From Chitinophagaceae bacterium (GTDB lineage: Bacteria; Bacteroidota; Bacteroidia; Chitinophagales; Chitinophagaceae): a stretch of 17,526 bases of DNA. Within the stretch, counting starts at the first letter, position 1. Each line of letters begins with the position of its first letter. Below the pieces are notes generated by a model. The model ran no database searches. It was not told the origin of the DNA and saw only the letters and a program-made list of their open reading frames with translations. The stretch spans positions 1-17,526 of the forward strand of contig PMUF01000573.1 of assembly GCA_003167015.1 (NCBI GenBank). Reading direction: 5' to 3'. Of this stretch, positions 7,615 to 14,504 are shown piece by piece. Position numbers and translations under genes: made by a program.

Positions 7615-7974
7615 ATGTACATTATGGAAAAATTTTTATTACTGATCCGGGAAGATGCCGAGCAGAGGGAGAAGATGCCCCAGGAAGAGTTCGACCGGTG
7701 TATCCAGATCATGGGCGGTTGGGTGGAGTCATTGGCCCAGACAGGGAATTATATCAGCTCCGAGCCTCTGCAGCCCCGTGGGAAAGTGATCGGCAAAGAC
7801 AATATCGTTTCCGACGGACCTTTTATCGAAGCAAAGGAGGCGATCAGCGGCTATTTTTTGATCCATGCAGAAAACCTTGAACAGGCGGCTTCGATCGCCC
7901 AGACCTGTCCACTTGTGTTAGCCGGTCGCCTGGGCATGGAGGTGAGGCCGATCATTCTTTTTGACAATGAATAA
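7615..7974 (+). CDS. YCII-related (DGPF) domain protein
   Basis: This 119-residue soluble protein is a YCII/DGPF family member. It opens with 'MEKFLLLIRED' and carries the name-giving 'SDGPFIEAKEAISGYFLI' in the middle and 'LAGRLGMEVRPI' near the end. Proteins of this family form small alpha/beta dimers. Some have been proposed as enzymes, but this DGPF branch mainly stands out for sitting beside ECF42-group sigma-factor genes, exactly as here. The ATG at 7615 has AAAGAG four bases upstream; an ATG at 7624 would remove three residues and fits the family start equally well. The downstream sigma-factor gene begins inside its last codons, so the two are translationally linked. Its role is probably sensing or tuning the sigma factor (inference). 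Confidence 0.88.
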   Translation: MYIMEKFLLLIREDAEQREKMPQEEFDRCIQIMGGWVESLAQTGNYISSEPLQPRGKVIGKDNIVSDGPFIEAKEAISGYFLIHAENLEQAASIAQTCPLVLAGRLGMEVRPIILFDNE

Positions 7975-9505
7975 AACTGACTATACAATAGCGGTGAATG
8001 CCCGGGTCGCCGGCGGGTCCGGAACGAATGACGTGGTGAGCGCCCGGTCCGGAGCAAATGACGTGGCCGAGGCGAATCGCATCGCCGAACAGACGGTCGA
8101 GCGACTGTACCGCAGTCAATACGGTAAGATGGTCGCCAACATCCTGAACCGATATCCGGACTTGGGGCTGGAGACAGCGGAGGACCTCGTACAGGATAGC
8201 TTTGCGGTGACGCTGACTGAATGGGCGCGGGAAGGCGTCCCTTGCAATCCGCCGGGATGGATCTATGTCGTCATCCGGAACCGGGCCATCAACCGGCTAA
8301 AGGCGGATAAGAAGATGTGGGTCGTGGCGGATGCCGGGCAGGCGGTTTCCGAGGGGGTGGGCGTAGGGTATTCCATGGGAGATGCCACGCGGTCGATGCA
8401 GGAAAGCATGCTGCAGGAGCAGGTAGTAGATGACGAGCAATTGAGGTTGCTGTTTGCCTGCGCACATCCCGATCTTTCGCCCAAGGTACAGGTCGTGATC
8501 ACGCTTAAATATGTGATCAATCTGAAGGTGGAGGCGATTGCCAGGGCATTGGGAATGACGGTGGATGGGATCGATAAGCTGTTGTTGCGCGCAAGGAAGA
8601 AGATCAGGGAGGAAAAGATATTTTTGGCGGAGCCCAATGCAGCCGGGCTCGTACACCGGCTGCCGATCGTCCACAAGATCATTTACCTCATCTATAATGA
8701 AGGATACAAGCCTGCTTTGGGAGAGGCGATCCTGCACGAAGAACTTTGCGGTGAGGCGTTGATATTGAGTAAAGCGTTGATGGATAATGGGCTCGGCGAC
8801 AAGGCTACGGCCGCCCTGCATGCGTTGATGCTGTTCAATGCTGCACGGTTCGGCGCACGGTTCGGCCCTGCGGGCGAGTTGCTGGATCTCGAGGATCAGA
8901 ACCGGGAACTATGGTCGAAGCCACTGATCATGATGGGTTGTGATTTCCTCCGCCGGGCGGGGGGATTAGACGTAGGGGGGATAGAGGGGGGAGGAAGGGC
9001 GCCCGGGGGCGCAGGCGCTTTTAAAGGAGGGGGCGTCCATGGTCTCGGACGTGGCATCCCACGTGACAGCGCTATCCGGGGCGGAGCTGCAGGCGCCGAA
9101 CAGGGCGGAGCGGATACCGATGGTGTCACTACCTATCACTATGAGGCCGCGATGGCCTGGGTGCATTGTACGGCCAAAAGTTGGCTTTTGACAGAATGGC
9201 GATTGATCAGCAGGCTGTATGAACGGCTGTTGGAGTGGGGGCCTAACCCCTTCGTGCAGCTGAGCTATGCCATCGCCTTGTTCTATGCGGGCGAAAGGAC
9301 GACGGCCTTCTCTATCCTGCACCAACTGCTGCAGATGCCCGTCATGAATCAGTATTATTTACTAAATGCCACGCTGGGAAAGCTATACCTGCTGGAAGGC
9401 CATCCGGACAGATCGAGAGAATTTTTCACCAGAGCGTTGGGGCAGACCGCGCTGGTATCGGAGCAGGAATTTATCCGGCGGAAAATGGAGCTCATCGGAG
9501 ATTAG
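7967..9505 (+). CDS. ECF42-group RNA polymerase sigma factor with glycine-rich insertion
   Basis: The 512-residue product is an extracytoplasmic-function sigma factor of the large, DGPF-linked ECF42 type. Region 2 covers about 44-112 ('AEDLVQDSFAVTLTEW', 'PPGWIYVVIRNRAINRLKAD') and region 4 about 155-215 ('RALGMTVDGIDKLLLRARKK'). The long C-terminal regulatory domain starts at 'YLIYNEGYKPALGEAI' (240-255) and ends in TPR-like helices. No anti-sigma gene is adjacent; in this group the C-terminal domain is thought to control activity. Two oddities stand out: an N-terminal extension with a duplicated decapeptide (17-36), and a Gly/Ala/Arg-rich insertion (331-387) between 'CDFLRR' and 'TTYHYEAAMAW', which normally lie close together. 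These make it about 100 residues longer than usual. The ATG at 7967 lies eight bases inside the YCII gene; the TTG at 7961 is less likely. Confidence 0.9.
   Translation: MNKTDYTIAVNARVAGGSGTNDVVSARSGANDVAEANRIAEQTVERLYRSQYGKMVANILNRYPDLGLETAEDLVQDSFAVTLTEWAREGVPCNPPGWIYVVIRNRAINRLKADKKMWVVADAGQAVSEGVGVGYSMGDATRSMQESMLQEQVVDDEQLRLLFACAHPDLSPKVQVVITLKYVINLKVEAIARALGMTVDGIDKLLLRARKKIREEKIFLAEPNAAGLVHRLPIVHKIIYLIYNEGYKPALGEAILHEELCGEALILSKALMDNGLGDKATAALHALMLFNAARFGARFGPAGELLDLEDQNRELWSKPLIMMGCDFLRRAGGLDVGGIEGGGRAPGGAGAFKGGGVHGLGRGIPRDSAIRGGAAGAEQGGADTDGVTTYHYEAAMAWVHCTAKSWLLTEWRLISRLYERLLEWGPNPFVQLSYAIALFYAGERTTAFSILHQLLQMPVMNQYYLLNATLGKLYLLEGHPDRSREFFTRALGQTALVSEQEFIRRKMELIGD
8015..8074 (+). 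repeat. 30-base in-frame tandem repeat in the sigma-factor gene
   Basis: Two adjacent 30-base units (8015-8044 and 8045-8074) share a 21-base core with 19 identities. They encode GSGTNDVVSA and RSGANDVAEA, ahead of sigma region 2. This looks like a diverged local duplication. Confidence 0.7.
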
Positions 9506-9542
9506 GGGGCGTTGGGAATTCATCGGGAATCAGGGCGCCGTC
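9487..9542 (+). repeat. Weak 28-base tandem repeat across the sigma-factor stop codon
   Basis: Units 9487-9514 and 9515-9542 match at 19 of 28 bases, and 18 of the first 24. The first five mismatches are all transitions. The first unit encodes the final residues E-L-I-G-D and the stop; the second would read E-F-I-G-N-Q in its own frame. It is short and may be chance. Confidence 0.35.
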
Positions 9543-9561
9543 GCCGGGGCCTACATAGTGA

Positions 9562-9587
9562 AGGCCGGCTTCAGGGGAAGCCGGCCT
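9562..9587. terminator. Hairpin between convergent sigma-factor and LTxxQ-protein genes
   Basis: AGGCCGGCTTC and GAAGCCGGCCT form a perfect 11-base stem around the loop AGGG, in the 107-base gap between two convergent stops. There is no T tract on either side, so it would act as a strong RNA 3' end or pause structure rather than a classic intrinsic terminator. Confidence 0.6.
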
Positions 9588-9612
9588 CGCAAGTATGACA
9601 CTGAAAGAATAA

Positions 9613-10512
9613 TTATATTCCATTCTCATCAAAGCCCGGGCGATTATCGCCATAGCCTTGACGATGTCCCATTGGGCCGCCGGGGCCGCCGCGATGATGC
9701 ATTTTTTCGAATTGGGTGTACTGGTCAGGGGTAAGCACAGACTTGTAAGTATCATTGCGCTTAGCCAGAAGTGCCTTCAGCTGATCTCTCTTCTCCTGGG
9801 GCAGCAGGTTGTCATTCTCATGAATGGCCTTGACCTGGCTGCGAAGATTTTCCTGGCCGGCCTTGATTTTTGCTACCTGGTCGTCGGTCAGGTTGAGGTG
9901 TAATTTCAGCCTTTCGAGACGGGCAACTTCCTTAACCTGGGTGTCTTCGGCCCTCTTTTTACGCCGGGCGGCTATTTCATCGTTCTGCTGCGGTGTCAGC
10001 AGGGCCTGGAGCTTGGCCTTTTTCTCTTTTTGCAAGGCGATCAGCCCGGCCTTGTATTGTTTGAGGGTGATGTTGTCCTGCTTGAACAGGTCTTCGGACT
10101 TTTGTTTGTAGTCCTTATTAATGGTCACCACCTGCTTACGCTGTTCGGGGGTATAGTGGATTGCCAATCCCCTGTCGCCCCAGCCTCCATGACCGCCGCG
10201 ACCAAAATGTCCGCGACCGTGGCCGTGACGACCACCGTGACCGAACTGGCCATGTCCCCACTGCCCCTGACCGGGATGATGGTAGGCCCAGCCTTGCTGA
10301 CCGTCGTGTCCGCCATGGAAACCGCCGGGTCCGCCGAATCCACCGTGGTGAAAGCCATCTCTTTTGGCCAGGCTGTCGCCGCCCGTGCCGTTGCCCCAGC
10401 GATGGTGCATCATATGATGATGAGTAGTATCGGAGCTGTTGTTATTGCCGGTGGTTTGCGCACTGGCTGCCCAGCCTAATAGCAGGAGGGCGGGTAATAG
10501 AAGTAACTTCAT
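9613..10512 (-). CDS. His/Gly-rich periplasmic protein with two LTxxQ (Spy/CpxP-like) units
   Basis: This 299-residue exported protein begins with a clear signal peptide, 'MKLLLLPALLLLGWAASAQ', with cleavage near residue 19. Residues 25-115 are dominated by Gly and His (17 His by my count), including 'HHHMMHH' and GHG runs, which suggests metal binding. The helical remainder carries four (L/Y)TxxQ motifs at 120-124, 172-176, 208-212 and 260-264. The pairs are spaced identically, so residues 120-176 and 208-264 are two equal 57-residue units. LTxxQ proteins such as Spy and CpxP are periplasmic chaperones or stress sensors; the same role here is inference. A second Gly/Arg/Pro-rich stretch (about 271-299) closes the protein. 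It converges on the sigma-factor gene and is probably transcribed alone. Confidence 0.8.
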   Translation of the reverse strand: MKLLLLPALLLLGWAASAQTTGNNNSSDTTHHHMMHHRWGNGTGGDSLAKRDGFHHGGFGGPGGFHGGHDGQQGWAYHHPGQGQWGHGQFGHGGRHGHGRGHFGRGGHGGWGDRGLAIHYTPEQRKQVVTINKDYKQKSEDLFKQDNITLKQYKAGLIALQKEKKAKLQALLTPQQNDEIAARRKKRAEDTQVKEVARLERLKLHLNLTDDQVAKIKAGQENLRSQVKAIHENDNLLPQEKRDQLKALLAKRNDTYKSVLTPDQYTQFEKMHHRGGPGGPMGHRQGYGDNRPGFDENGI

Positions 10513-10645
10513 ATTAACATGTATTTGTGTAGGTAAGATACGGCTGGGATTAAAATGTTTAATGGAGGGGTACCTATATACACCCGGAAAATTCAGGAAT
10601 TGACCGAATAGGCGGCGGGTGGACGCGGGTCACCGAAGTTACTGC

Positions 10646-10669
10646 AAAAAAAATGCCCCGGGAGGGGCA
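10646..10669 (-). terminator. Intrinsic terminator of the Rpn-family nuclease gene
   Basis: On the minus strand TGCCCC-TCCC-GGGGCA forms a six-base GC-rich stem with a tetraloop. It is followed directly by eight T (10653-10646). It begins 28 bases after the nuclease stop, a textbook rho-independent terminator. Confidence 0.85.
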
Positions 10670-10697
10670 GTCAAAATGATGTGGATAGTCGCGGGTT

Positions 10698-11624
10698 CTA
10701 CTTTTTAGTCTTCTTCACTTTCTCGACAAATGTGACTGATACGTCGGCTATAGCGGCGATCTTTTTGACGGTAAACCCCTTTTCGGCCAGGAGTCGTCTA
10801 ACCACTTGTGTTTTTGCCATTGTGAGGCCTTGTTCGCGGCCCTTCCTGAGACCCTTTCTCAAGGCTTCACCGGCTCTGATCTCGGCGACTGCTTCTATGA
10901 TACCCATGGTATTCTTTTTTCTTGAAATTTTATCTAACTCTTTTGCGAAAATAAGATTTGTTTCGGGCTCGGCAAAACTGACGTAGTTGTGCAGGAACAA
11001 TAAGATCGCGTGGATTTTTCTTTTTCTAAACCCTTTGCGGTACAATAATTTAGCTATCGATAACTTTTGCTGCAACAATTCCTCGTCCAGAGCTTTGCCA
11101 CGTAAGAGTGCCTTTTTTGCCGCCAATATGACCAACGCAAAAGGGTTATCGCTTGCCATCAGATCCTTGTCGTCATAGTCGAGGATGCACAATGTGTTAT
11201 ACTGATAGGTAAGCGCCGACCCCTGGTAACTGCATTCATACCGTTCCGGGAGTTTATGGCCATCTCTCCCGGAAAATATGGCAATAGCAGTCATTGGCCG
11301 ATCGAACCGGTCGAAGATCCGGCAATAATACTTGAACATTCTTTTGGCAAACAGTGGATCATGCCGGCCCTGTACCTCGATGTGAACAAGGACACAGTCC
11401 TCCGTTCCATCTTGCTGGTACACCTTCACCAACTTGTCCACAAACTTTGTGTTCGGTTTCTTTTCCGGGTCAGGGTACATCTCGCCCAATTCCTTATCCA
11501 AAAACTCGTACCTTCTTTGCAGGTTAAAGAGTTTGTCAGCCGCCGGGAAAAGAAAACGCAAAAGATCGTCAAACACCTCTTCCAGTATGCTTTTCCAAAG
11601 TATATCGTCATTCCTCCGCCTCAT
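10698..11624 (-). CDS. Rpn/YhgA-type PD-(D/E)XK nuclease family protein
   Basis: The 308-residue product matches the Rpn (recombination-promoting nuclease, transposase_31-like) superfamily common in Bacteroidota. 'NTKFVDKLVKVY' supplies D63 and 'CVLVHIEVQGRHDPLFAKRM' supplies E83-x-Q85, the modified PD-(D/E)XK centre typical of this family. A helical region follows ('KKALLRGKAL...'), then the charged segment 'GEALRKGLRKGREQG' seen in many relatives. The end (about 283-305, 'FTVKKIAAIADVSVTFVEKV') looks like a helix-turn-helix. E. coli Rpn proteins cut DNA and stimulate RecA-independent recombination, but many copies have no proven role. The gene is AT-richer than its neighbours (23 of 60 G+C at 11041-11100), consistent with mobility, although I see no terminal repeats. 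It has its own terminator. Confidence 0.85.
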   Translation of the reverse strand: MRRRNDDILWKSILEEVFDDLLRFLFPAADKLFNLQRRYEFLDKELGEMYPDPEKKPNTKFVDKLVKVYQQDGTEDCVLVHIEVQGRHDPLFAKRMFKYYCRIFDRFDRPMTAIAIFSGRDGHKLPERYECSYQGSALTYQYNTLCILDYDDKDLMASDNPFALVILAAKKALLRGKALDEELLQQKLSIAKLLYRKGFRKRKIHAILLFLHNYVSFAEPETNLIFAKELDKISRKKNTMGIIEAVAEIRAGEALRKGLRKGREQGLTMAKTQVVRRLLAEKGFTVKKIAAIADVSVTFVEKVKKTKK

Positions 11625-11683
11625 GAGTTCACAGGTAAAATTTACCCGAATAATAAAACCTCAATAAATAGCGGGGGAAACGT

Positions 11684-11695
11684 GCAAAGGATTGC
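11684..11695. promoter_or_regulatory. Possible second operator-like inverted repeat before the DUF4832 gene
   Basis: GCAAAGGATTGC has the same GCAA-N4-TTGC layout as the perfect palindrome at 11741-11752, 57 bases downstream. It extends to GTGCAA/TTGCAC (11682-11697). TTG (11692-11694) and TATAAT (11712-11717), 17 bases apart, could form a promoter overlapping it. The central CG is missing, so it is weaker than the other sites. Confidence 0.3.
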
Positions 11696-11740
11696 ACAAA
11701 GTTAGGTGACCTATAATACCGTCAAAAAAAACATTTTGAT

Positions 11741-11752
11741 GCAAACGTTTGC
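11741..11752. promoter_or_regulatory. LacI-type operator upstream of the DUF4832 gene
   Basis: GCAAACGTTTGC is a perfect 12-base palindrome centred on CG, the classic LacI-family operator form. It lies 38 bases before the ATG at 11791 and shares the AAACGTTT core with the site before the lacI-like gene. Confidence 0.65.
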
Positions 11753-11790
11753 CTGTCGCCGGTGCGCCGACATTGGCTATATTCATAGCT

Positions 11791-13320
11791 ATGTATAAGA
11801 AACGCTGTATTGGCCATCTCCTTTTTGGGATGTTGCTGATGGTCACGGGCGCCGCGGCCCAGGAGAATAACGTCAGCTACAAGCCGAGCCTTGAAGACTT
11901 TCCGAATCCTGAAAGAGGGTTCTATCTCCCGATAGGGACCAACGCCAGTCATCCCTTCCCGCTAGAGACGGCTCATCTCCGGCGGATGTTCACCGGTCCG
12001 CAGATCCAGGGCAAGGCCCGCTATGCGATAAGGTCTACCCTGCTGATGCGGGAATACACGCTGGATACATTCCGTCAGCGACCGCTGAGTCAGGACTTCC
12101 TGGACCTTGTCGATCACGATCTCGATGTCATCCGGGAGGCTGGATTGAAAGTGATCCTTCGCTTTTGCTATATCAGTCAGACCCACACCGGTGACTGCCC
12201 GGATGTCTACAAGATCTGCCCTCCTTACGGCGATGCGCCCAAAGCTATCGTGCTGCAGCATATCGCTCAGCTGGCGCCGCTGCTGAAGAAGCATGCGGAT
12301 ATCATTGCCGTGTTACAGGAAGGTTTTATCGGTATCTGGGGTGAAAATTTCTATACCGATTATTTCGGCGACCCCGGCAACAACGGCCCCGGCCGCATCA
12401 TGGACAGCAGCTGGAAAGACCGTAACGAGGTGCTGCATGCGCTGCTGACTGCATTACCTGCAGACAGGATGATCCAGGTCCGCACCCCGCAGATCAAACA
12501 GAAATATGTGTATGGTCCCGGGGCAAGCATAGGAGTAGCGCCGCTGACGGCGGCCGAGGGATTTACCATGACCGATAAGGCAAGGATTGGCTATCACAAT
12601 GATTGTTTCCTCTCCGGTGTCGATGACTATGGCACCTATTACGATTACGGCAGTTCCACCCAGCCGAAAAAAGAGGCCAATCTCCCGCTTCGCCACTATC
12701 TTCAGCAGGACAGCCGCTATGTCGCCTTCGGAGCGGAGACCTGCGACGATGCCTATAGCCCTGACAATGATTGCGAGCCCGCCGGACATGCAGAGGCGGA
12801 TATGGCTGCGGTCCACATCAGCTTTCTCAACGCTGCCTACAACAACGATGTCAACAATGACTGGGATTCGCTGGGCTGTATCAGCAGTATCCGCGAGCGG
12901 CTGGGGTACCGGCTGGTGATGAGGTCAGGACGCTGGCCTGCGCGGGCTGTCACGGGGCGGCCTTTTTCTTTCACGTTGCTGATGACCAATACGGGCTACG
13001 CCTCACCTTACAACCCGCGGCCCGTCTTCCTGATCCTGCGCAACCATGCTACCGGCAGCGAGCTGGCGTTGCCCTGCCCTGCCGATCCGCGCAAATGGTT
13101 CAGCGGGGACTTCGAATGGGACGGAGCGGTACAACTACCGGCGGGGATGGCGGCGGGCCAATATGATCTGCTGCTGGACCTTCCGGACTCCTACCCATCG
13201 ATTGCCCATCGCCCTGAATATAGTATCCGGCTGGCGAATGAGGATTGTTGGGAGGAAAAGACGGGGTATAATAACTTGCATGTGTCGGTGAGGGTGTGGG
13301 CGCATGGAAGTGGGAAGTAA
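11791..13320 (+). CDS. Secreted DUF4874/DUF4832 protein
   Basis: The 509-residue product begins with a signal peptide ('MYKKRCIGHLLFGMLLMVTG', cleavage near AAAQ, residue 23), so it is exported. A DUF4874-like N-terminal domain carries 'FPNPERGFYLPIG', 'LDVIREAGLKVILRFCYI' and 'VLQEGFIGIWGENFYTDYFG'. A DUF4832-like domain follows, with 'RMIQVRTPQIKQKYVYGP', 'ARIGYHNDCFLSGVDDYGTY' and 'AFGAETCDDAYSPDNDCEP'. About 100 C-terminal residues look like a beta-sandwich. The 'LKVILRF' and 'GIWGE' pattern recalls TIM-barrel glycoside hydrolases, but no activity is established for these DUFs. I reject the upstream start at 11749, which lies inside the operator and would hide the signal peptide behind 14 residues. 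The operator and the adjacent lacI-like and susC genes place it in a carbohydrate locus. Confidence 0.82.
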   Translation: MYKKRCIGHLLFGMLLMVTGAAAQENNVSYKPSLEDFPNPERGFYLPIGTNASHPFPLETAHLRRMFTGPQIQGKARYAIRSTLLMREYTLDTFRQRPLSQDFLDLVDHDLDVIREAGLKVILRFCYISQTHTGDCPDVYKICPPYGDAPKAIVLQHIAQLAPLLKKHADIIAVLQEGFIGIWGENFYTDYFGDPGNNGPGRIMDSSWKDRNEVLHALLTALPADRMIQVRTPQIKQKYVYGPGASIGVAPLTAAEGFTMTDKARIGYHNDCFLSGVDDYGTYYDYGSSTQPKKEANLPLRHYLQQDSRYVAFGAETCDDAYSPDNDCEPAGHAEADMAAVHISFLNAAYNNDVNNDWDSLGCISSIRERLGYRLVMRSGRWPARAVTGRPFSFTLLMTNTGYASPYNPRPVFLILRNHATGSELALPCPADPRKWFSGDFEWDGAVQLPAGMAAGQYDLLLDLPDSYPSIAHRPEYSIRLANEDCWEEKTGYNNLHVSVRVWAHGSGK

Positions 13321-13347
13321 GTGCGGGCGCACGGAGGTGCGAAGTGA
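13294..13347 (+). repeat. 27-base tandem duplication spanning the stop codon of the DUF4832 gene
   Basis: Units 13294-13320 and 13321-13347 are adjacent, in the same frame, and identical at 22 of 27 bases. The first encodes VWAHGSGK plus TAA; the second would encode VRAHGGAK plus TGA. The last nine codons, including the stop, appear to have been duplicated and then to have diverged. Confidence 0.7.
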
Positions 13348-13386
13348 GCGGATACGGCGCAGGGAAAAAATTTTTCCGAAAAAGTT

Positions 13387-13416
13387 TTGTTCGGTAAAAA
13401 AAATCTCCTAGGTTTG
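13387..13416 (+). promoter_or_regulatory. Bacteroidota promoter of the lacI-like gene
   Basis: TTG (13387-13389), 19 bases, then TAGGTTTG (13409-13416) is an exact match to the phylum's TTG-N19-TAnnTTTG promoter. It lies 44 bases before the ATG at 13460, with the operator immediately downstream at the expected transcription start. Confidence 0.7.
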
Positions 13417-13430
13417 CTTAAACGTTTGAG
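13417..13430. promoter_or_regulatory. LacI-type operator overlapping the start of lacI-like transcription
   Basis: CTTAAACGTTTGAG is a near-palindrome centred on CG; six of seven base pairs are symmetric. It directly abuts the -7 element, so a bound repressor would block transcription initiation. This implies autoregulation. Confidence 0.6.
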
Positions 13431-13459
13431 TAGAGCACTCCAACCTAATTGCTTACAGC

Positions 13460-14488
13460 ATGAAAAAAAATGTGTCCTTAAAAGACATTGCGAACCAGGT
13501 CGGTGTATCCGTCTCCCTGGTGTCGTACGTTCTGAACGGGCACGAAAAGAAGATGCGTGTCGGCGAAGAAATTGCCCGACAAATCAAAGCTACGGCGGAA
13601 AGACTACATTATCGGCCGAACCAGATCGCTAAAAGCCTTAAATCCAAGAAAAGTCAGACCATCGGCCTCATTGTGGGGGAGATCCATTACCGGTTCACCA
13701 CGGGAATCGTGCGTGCCATCGAGCTTGAGGCAAAGAAGAACGGTTATACCGTCGTTATCGGTAATTCGCATGAGGACCTCGGTTCGCTGCACGAGCTGAT
13801 CCACGTCCTTATCAACCGGCAGGTAGACGGGCTGATCATCGTCGCGGCAGAGAATGCCGAATCGGAAATCGAATACCTGAAAAAGAAAGAAATTCCTTTT
13901 GTGCTGATTGACCGGAATTTTCCGTCGGTAGAATCTAATTTCATCGGAATCGACAATTACCGGATTGCCTATCGTGCAGTCGAGTACCTGATCCGGCAAG
14001 GCTGCCGGAGGATCGCCTTTGTCAATTATGATACAACTTTTTTCCATCTGAAAGAGCGCAGCAGGGGATACCTGGAGGCGCTGAAGGGACAGGAACCGTT
14101 GCTGCGGGAGATCCGGAAGCCTTTCTACGAGCAGGATGTGGCGGCAGCTGTGCGGGAACTGACTTCGCCCGGCGTCGGTTGTGACGCGATCTTTTTTGCT
14201 ACGGATACTCTGGCTATCACAGGGTTGAAAAACCTGATCAGCCTGCGTGTCAATATCCCGGAAGACGTCGCCTTTATGTCCTTTGACGAGGCAGAAGCGT
14301 TTGCCTTGTTCCAGGTACCGGTGACGCATTACCGGCAGCCGCTGGAGGAGATCGGGGTATCGGCGGTGGGGATGCTGCTGGAAGAGATACAGGACGGCAA
14401 GGAGGATGGCCGGGATGTCAAACCGAAAAAATGGCGACAACTCTACCTGGATTCCACTCTTGTGGCGGGGAAGTCCTGCCGGGAATAG
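13460..14488 (+). CDS. LacI-family transcriptional regulator
   Basis: The 342-residue product is full length for the family. An N-terminal helix-turn-helix (about 6-25, 'SLKDIANQVGVSVSLVSYVL') is followed by the 'YRPNQIAKSLKS' hinge helix (51-62), which inserts into the minor groove at the central CG of operators. A periplasmic-binding-protein-like sensor domain (about 66-335) includes 'GLIIVAAENAESEIEYL', 'FVLIDRNFPSVESNFIGIDN' and 'CDAIFFATDTLAITGL', the usual sugar-binding and dimerisation fold. The 'SLVSYVLNG' recognition helix, in place of TVSRVLN, is the common Bacteroidota version. It probably binds a sugar or sugar phosphate that controls release from DNA. Operators before itself, the DUF4832 gene and susC suggest it controls this local cluster. 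T9 follows its stop without a clear stem. Confidence 0.93.
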   Translation: MKKNVSLKDIANQVGVSVSLVSYVLNGHEKKMRVGEEIARQIKATAERLHYRPNQIAKSLKSKKSQTIGLIVGEIHYRFTTGIVRAIELEAKKNGYTVVIGNSHEDLGSLHELIHVLINRQVDGLIIVAAENAESEIEYLKKKEIPFVLIDRNFPSVESNFIGIDNYRIAYRAVEYLIRQGCRRIAFVNYDTTFFHLKERSRGYLEALKGQEPLLREIRKPFYEQDVAAAVRELTSPGVGCDAIFFATDTLAITGLKNLISLRVNIPEDVAFMSFDEAEAFALFQVPVTHYRQPLEEIGVSAVGMLLEEIQDGKEDGRDVKPKKWRQLYLDSTLVAGKSCRE

Positions 14489-14504
14489 GGTTTTTTTTTG
14501 GCCA

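Noticed and set aside
10698..11624. Rpn-family gene as part of a complete insertion sequence
   Set aside because: No terminal inverted repeats or target duplications could be seen on either side. The family name 'transposase' is historical and many copies are stand-alone.
11256..11705. Plus-strand ORF of 149 codons opposite the Rpn-family nuclease
   Set aside because: It is antisense to the conserved nuclease core and has no family features of its own.
11749..11790. Upstream start (TTG at 11749) for the DUF4832 gene
   Set aside because: It lies inside the operator palindrome and would place 14 residues before a good signal peptide that starts at 11791.
13363..13394. A/T-rich palindrome and short hairpin (GGAAAAAATTTTTCC, then CCGAA...TTCGG) as a terminator of the DUF4832 gene
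   Set aside because: The first has no usable loop and the second is a five-base stem with no T tract after it. The region overlaps the lacI-like promoter instead.
13604..14440. 278-codon minus-strand ORF opposite the lacI-like gene
   Set aside because: The plus strand encodes a complete LacI regulator. The antisense frame is open because of codon composition.
14491..14499. T9 run after the lacI-like stop as an intrinsic terminator
   Set aside because: No convincing GC-rich stem precedes it in the coding end.
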